DNA of 64,000 nt from Artocarpus heterophyllus (lineage: Eukaryota; Streptophyta; Magnoliopsida; Rosales; Moraceae). The stretch is from NCBI GenBank assembly GCA_025403435.1, contig CM046343.1, positions 29,061,742 to 29,125,741 on the forward strand, read 5' to 3'. The notes beneath the pieces were generated by a model, which saw nothing but the letters and a program-made list of their open reading frames with translations, was not told the origin of the DNA and did not search any database. Below are positions 59,800 through 64,000 of the stretch, piece after piece. The translations under genes and the position numbers were made by a program. Position 1 is the stretch's first letter. Every line of letters starts with the position of its first letter.

Positions 59800-61070
59800 A
59801 TCCCTCAAAGCATTGTCATGTGTTCAACTCTCTCTCTCTCTCTCTCGTAAGGGGTATCAGTGTTATTCAAACCACATCTTATCGGTAGGGCTATATTTTG
59901 AATAGTCAAATTATATAAAGTTTTATTAGTGTTGCATAATTTTTTTAATTATTTTTTGATATGATTTCGATTAAATTTAACATTTAAAAACATAACATAT
60001 AAATTTTAAAATATACCCTGCCTGAAAAAGCTCCTCTTGATATTGTAACATTTGCAAAGTTGCACAACATGCAACACTACTTATCCTATTAAAAAAAATG
60101 TAGGGCTAAAAATGTTAAAGAGTGACTTGGTTAGTATTACTTTCATGAATTTTAATGGTTGAAGAGTTGTTTTTGTGGTAAATTTCATGTGGCTACCTCC
60201 TAATCATCACTACATTCTTTTCTCTTGATTTCTTTTTGTTGTTTAGCTTTTCTAATACATGCAACAAATAAACAATCATGAACTATGCTGGGCGTGCTGC
60301 AATGTTGTGGAATGTAGTAATGTCTCCCATTGATGGCAATGTAACAAAAAGAAACTTTTAAATGCATTTCAACAAAAGATTTTTCTTCTTGTTTGTTGTT
60401 TTTCACATTGTTGCTATTTTTCCACCTACAGGAATGTTGTGGAAGTTCACTACTTCCAGCCTTCCAAGCATACGGTTGTCATATGATATGCACGTGACCT
60501 ACTTTTGACTAAAACTCTGCATGTTGGTTGTAAAATCAAATTTGAGAGATATTTAAGTGATAGGGTTTGAAAAAGAAAACATTTTCTCAATAAAATAGTT
60601 TTGAACCATTAGACACAATCATATTAAAAAAAGTATAATTAATTTATCAGAATTTGATGAAAAACTGACAATTTAAAACTATGTTTCTGCCTTTAGTTTT
60701 CGTCAAATTATTTTCTTATCCTACCTAAGAATTCTCTAAATTTTAGGTACCATCATCTAATGTGATACTTCTTGGTCATACACAATCTCAAAATCAATTT
60801 CTCTACTTCCTAGGAAAGTTATAAAATCCTAGTTGTGGTCCTGCACTTCTAGGCTGCTTGCAGTGGATTCAAGCTAAAGCTAGGGATCACATGAAAGTGA
60901 CTCAATTATTGTCCGACTTAAGAAGAAATATTGGAACGAGAGAATCTGATTCCTTTTTGCTTGAGACGTTGGAATTGGATAAAAAAGTAAAGAGGTTTCA
61001 AAATGTACTACTCATATAAGACTTTGGAATTTCCAGTTAGAATCCAGCAAGTGACACTAAAGATCACACT
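59800..61070. other. Intergenic DNA
   Basis: A CT run at 59826-59846 and AT-rich sequence; nothing else I can support. Confidence 0.4.
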
Positions 61071-61361
61071 TTAAAGGGGTGGACAATTAGACAGAGCAGC
61101 AGGTGCTGTGGCGAAACCAATTGCAAAAGAGAGGAGATCGGCCACATTAACATTACTTTTCGGGGAGGTCCATTTGATATCCAAAAATTGCTCAGCAAAA
61201 GTCAGACAAGTAGGGAATATTAGGCTGAACCAGAAAAATTTGGGTAGCGTTGGATCTAAATGTTGACCAGATAAACGTCTTGTAGTAACAGCAGTCATGA
61301 ACCCTGTAGACCATCCCACTGCAGTGGTAAAGAGGGCCCCAATTGGGAAAAAAAAACCCAC
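61071..61361 (-). CDS. Unassigned hydrophobic protein fragment, possibly frameshifted
   Basis: A 96-codon frame starting at GTG and ending TAA encodes two or three hydrophobic segments ([38 protein letters not shown] and [17 protein letters not shown]) with polar links, a plausible small membrane protein. No ATG precedes it in frame. A second minus-strand frame (61192-61404) begins [15 protein letters not shown] and overlaps it across a run of nine T. One T fewer would link the two, which suggests a homopolymer frameshift or sequencing error. A pyrimidine tract plus GCGCAG just upstream could also be a splice acceptor. It lies in the 3' flank of the METTL17 gene on the same strand. Family not recognised. 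Confidence 0.35.
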   Translation of the reverse strand: MGFFFPIGALFTTAVGWSTGFMTAVTTRRLSGQHLDPTLPKFFWFSLIFPTCLTFAEQFLDIKWTSPKSNVNVADLLSFAIGFATAPAALSNCPPL

Positions 61362-61588
61362 CCTTGCGGTTATCCTTTATCCTGCGCTTGGAAGAAGAAG
61401 ACACTTAGAAGACATTCATGGTGGTTTCTTTACTATACTGGGTTGATGGCAGAAAAAAACATAAGCAAATGAATGTACTTAATTTAGAGAACCTTATCCT
61501 CAAGACAAAATGAATAAAACAGGATGGTACCATAACCTTTAAGGTTAATATAAAATTACAGGGGAAAGAATGGATGAACTTTCAAAAT

Positions 61589-64000
61589 TCAGAAGGGCCA
61601 CAAATCTCCCCAGAGCGATTTTCGAGCCTGACGATGTAAGATGGGGTTCTTATTCTTTGTGAAGATTATTCGCTCGAATGAACCCTCCGAACCATCCTGT
61701 TTCGTCGATCGGCAAACATTCAGTAAAACGTGCTTGCCCCTTCGAAGAGGTGAAAAGATGATCCTACCCCAACCGCTCCCAAGATCAGCACGATTTGTTT
61801 CTTCTTCTTCTTCTTCTTCTTCTTCAACTTCATTGCTATCCTCAACATCTGTTGCTTCCGCAACGTCAGAATCATAGGTAACTGGATCGGGTTCCTCGTA
61901 TGGAACAACAGCCAGTTCTTCTTGTTGCTTAACCAAGTCATCTGGTAAGGTCAAACACAAATATCAAGTGGGAAAATTATGAATTATAATTTTCACAATG
62001 CACTAAAATGTGGATAGAGTATCAAAAAAAAGATAACATACCCATGACAAGTAATCATATTCATTGTGGAGATTTTTTGAGAAATTTGTAAAAGGAAGTC
62101 AAGTTGCAGAGATGTAAAGAATACCGTAGTCAACTTCAAGATCTTCTGGTTTTCTTTTAGCAAGCTGCTCCTTCAAAGTCTCAAATTTCACTCCATCAAG
62201 TGGCCAAGCTTCACTGCAAATCAACGTCTAAAATCAGGAAATACTAAACAAGTACCCAAGTAAAAGTCACCTCAAATTAAGCGTTGAATATTACTTTCGT
62301 TTCAAAAATAATCCAAGATGATTAAATTAAAAAATGCTGATGCATATTTGCTGAAAAGAAAAACTCACTTTGGTCGTTGTCCTCTCCTGAAAGCAACAAA
62401 AGAAAATTTCTCATCTTCAAAGCCGCGTAAAGCCTTACCCTTGGAACGCTACAAAGGTCACAAAAAAGAGAACTAAGATTTTTTTTTGCTCCAATCGTGA
62501 TATATTCGTAAGTCAGAAAAGAAACAAAGATGCAAGCTTCAGAAAACCAAAGGGTCTCTGAAGGTTGGTGCCATGGATCACATTTCCAAATAAAATTGAA
62601 CAAAATGAACCCATAGCAATAGCATAGCGGTACAAAAAAATAGCTAGACTAGAGAATCAAGAGACAACTATTTTACCGCATGGAAGATTTACTAGTTAAT
62701 AGGACAAACATCAACAAATATTCTCTCATTAAGACACGGGGTTTACTTGGAGTCTGCGGGACAAAATATGATATAAAAAATAAAATGAAACATATGACAG
62801 AATCGCAGATTGGCCCATTATCATGGAAATTGATCCATTGGATAAACACACACACGTGCATGAATTGCTAAAATTCCTTTATGATTGCACATGTTTCTAA
62901 TGAGTCAAAAACTGAAATTAACATGCTAGCAGCAAATGATCAAAATTCTACTTTGCTCAAACTTTCTTTTGCATATATCTTTCCTGTTTCTGATTGTACA
63001 TGTGTCAAGTGAATATACACTCAATTTAGACGTAATTTTTTCACATCGTAATAATGCCTACTTTGCTTATACTTCTTTTTCTAGGATATATTCAAATGAG
63101 TACATAATCATAGCGCATACTCTCTATAGAACATAATTTAAGGAGTTGGACGGACCTTGTAGGTACGCTGAGTAGTCGTCCTCTCCAAACGCTGAACGAA
63201 ATGACAGTAAGTTCCTGTTTTCTCCAATGGGCATGCCCCATCATGAGCACACTGCATTAAGATTCAAGAGGACTATTTCTTAAAAGGGAGAAAAAATAAT
63301 GAAATGACAATAAAATAAAAAGGGACAGCACAAATTGAGTTATGGACAAAAGCAAAAGTAAACGAGAGTGAGCTATTCTACTCACAGGAGCAACTATATA
63401 TGCACCACTTTTTGGATCCACCAAGTCCTTAGAAGCTTCACTGTTTTTGCCTTTTAATTTCCGCAATTTCTAAGAAATAATGAACATTATATTATAGACA
63501 ATGTTTTTAAAAAATTCACAATAACAAATACCTTGTCCCTAAGAACAATTGGCGAAGAAGCATTTACCCTTTTCTCCATCCATAATATGTGCGATCGCAT
63601 TTGAGATATGATAGCAGATCCTTGTGGTGTCCCAGGCTCAATCAAAACCTACAAAATATTTGAATAATAAGGACATTGAAGGGGGGAAAAAAAGTTAAAA
63701 GGTGCAAGATTCACATATTCTCTTCCTTCAATTTCACCAAATATTCAAAACCATCAGTCACAGACACAGAGACACTCTAACCACATTGCATTTTGAGGAA
63801 TTTTTTCCCTAAATAATCACAATCTAAAGAAGATCATAGCTAATTTCTCTACTGTCAATGTCGTGCACGCTCACGATAACATTTTAAATTAATCATAAGG
63901 CTGAAAAATCTACCAGAACATCCTCTGTAAGTTCCCAAAGCTGGCGTACTATAGTTATTCGGTCCTTCAAAGACGGAATCTCTCCAAGCACATAAGACTT
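61589..64000 (-). CDS. Rsm22/METTL17-type mitochondrial ribosome assembly factor, C-terminal part (5' end outside window)
   Basis: Seven minus-strand exons: >64000-63914, 63648-63568, 63469-63386, 63251-63156, 62448-62369, 62213-62125 and 61941-61589, all GT-AG and in phase, ending in TAA. Members of this family carry a degenerate methyltransferase fold and assist small-subunit assembly in mitochondria. Visible: KSYVLGEIPSLKDR and VRQLWELTEDVLVLIEPGTP, the end of the methyltransferase-like domain; then the conserved AYIVAPCAHDGACPL with a downstream YCHFVQRLER, whose cysteines match the iron-sulfur ligands described for METTL17. FSFVAFRRGQRP follows, then an acidic Glu-run encoded by a TTC/GAA microsatellite (61800-61826), and the ending GRIIFSPLRRGKHVLLNVC. 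The first half of the protein, with the targeting peptide, lies beyond the window. The family call is firm. Confidence 0.9.
61800..61826 (-). repeat. Coding TTC/GAA microsatellite in the METTL17 gene
   Basis: A run of nine triplets on the coding strand encodes consecutive glutamates in the acidic insert of the last exon. Length variation here would change the protein without shifting frame. Confidence 0.7.

Overview
This is nuclear DNA from a flowering plant, most likely a eudicot. It is AT-rich, its genes have GT-AG introns, and the intergenic DNA is full of microsatellites, small inverted-repeat elements and nested transposons. The proteins are typical plant orthologues. I cannot name the species; homopolymers and simple repeats give no decisive clue.

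Layout. 1-1081 (+) is the 3' end of a BTB/POZ-domain protein gene. 4680-7157 (+) is a complete three-exon ORMDL gene (ER regulator of sphingolipid synthesis). 12982-14586 (-) is a complete two-exon Dof transcription factor gene whose first coding exon is only eight codons long. 15-48 kb has no ordinary gene that I can support; it is a mosaic of nested mobile elements. 48765-52156 (+) is a seven-exon WD40 protein gene. 61589-64000 (-) is the 3' part of an Rsm22/METTL17-type mitochondrial ribosome assembly factor gene, with seven exons read through the window edge. Two short open frames (59542-59799 + and 61071-61361 -) look coding but are unassigned.

The outstanding object is an 8.2-kb LTR retrotransposon at 26231-34435. 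It has two 1974-bp LTRs that differ at only three positions, a 5-bp target duplication (TTGCG), an initiator-Met-tRNA primer site and a polypurine tract. I see no gag, protease, reverse transcriptase or integrase in its 4.26-kb interior. Instead it carries two intronless ORFs. The first (173 aa) is very basic and cysteine-clustered, and its layout resembles the nucleic-acid-binding proteins of flexuous plant RNA viruses. The second is a LONELY GUY (LOG) cytokinin-activating enzyme homologue, with two nonsense codons near its C-terminus and some lost conserved residues. The element therefore looks like a young, non-autonomous LTR element (LARD-like) carrying a host hormone gene and a virus-like gene. 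It landed inside an older MULE-like element.

Other repeat structure: a 542-bp non-autonomous element in two inverted copies 22 kb apart; a hAT-like MITE family in opposite orientations at 43.0 and 47.5 kb; a 1.0-kb minisatellite of about twelve 82-bp units at 46.5-47.5 kb; a GC-rich minisatellite inside a MULE-like element at 38.9-39.1 kb; a 1.8-kb long-TIR element at 53.8-55.6 kb with a MITE nested in it; and a decayed copia reverse-transcriptase fragment at 41.1-41.3 kb. The five conventional genes have no evident functional connection with each other.
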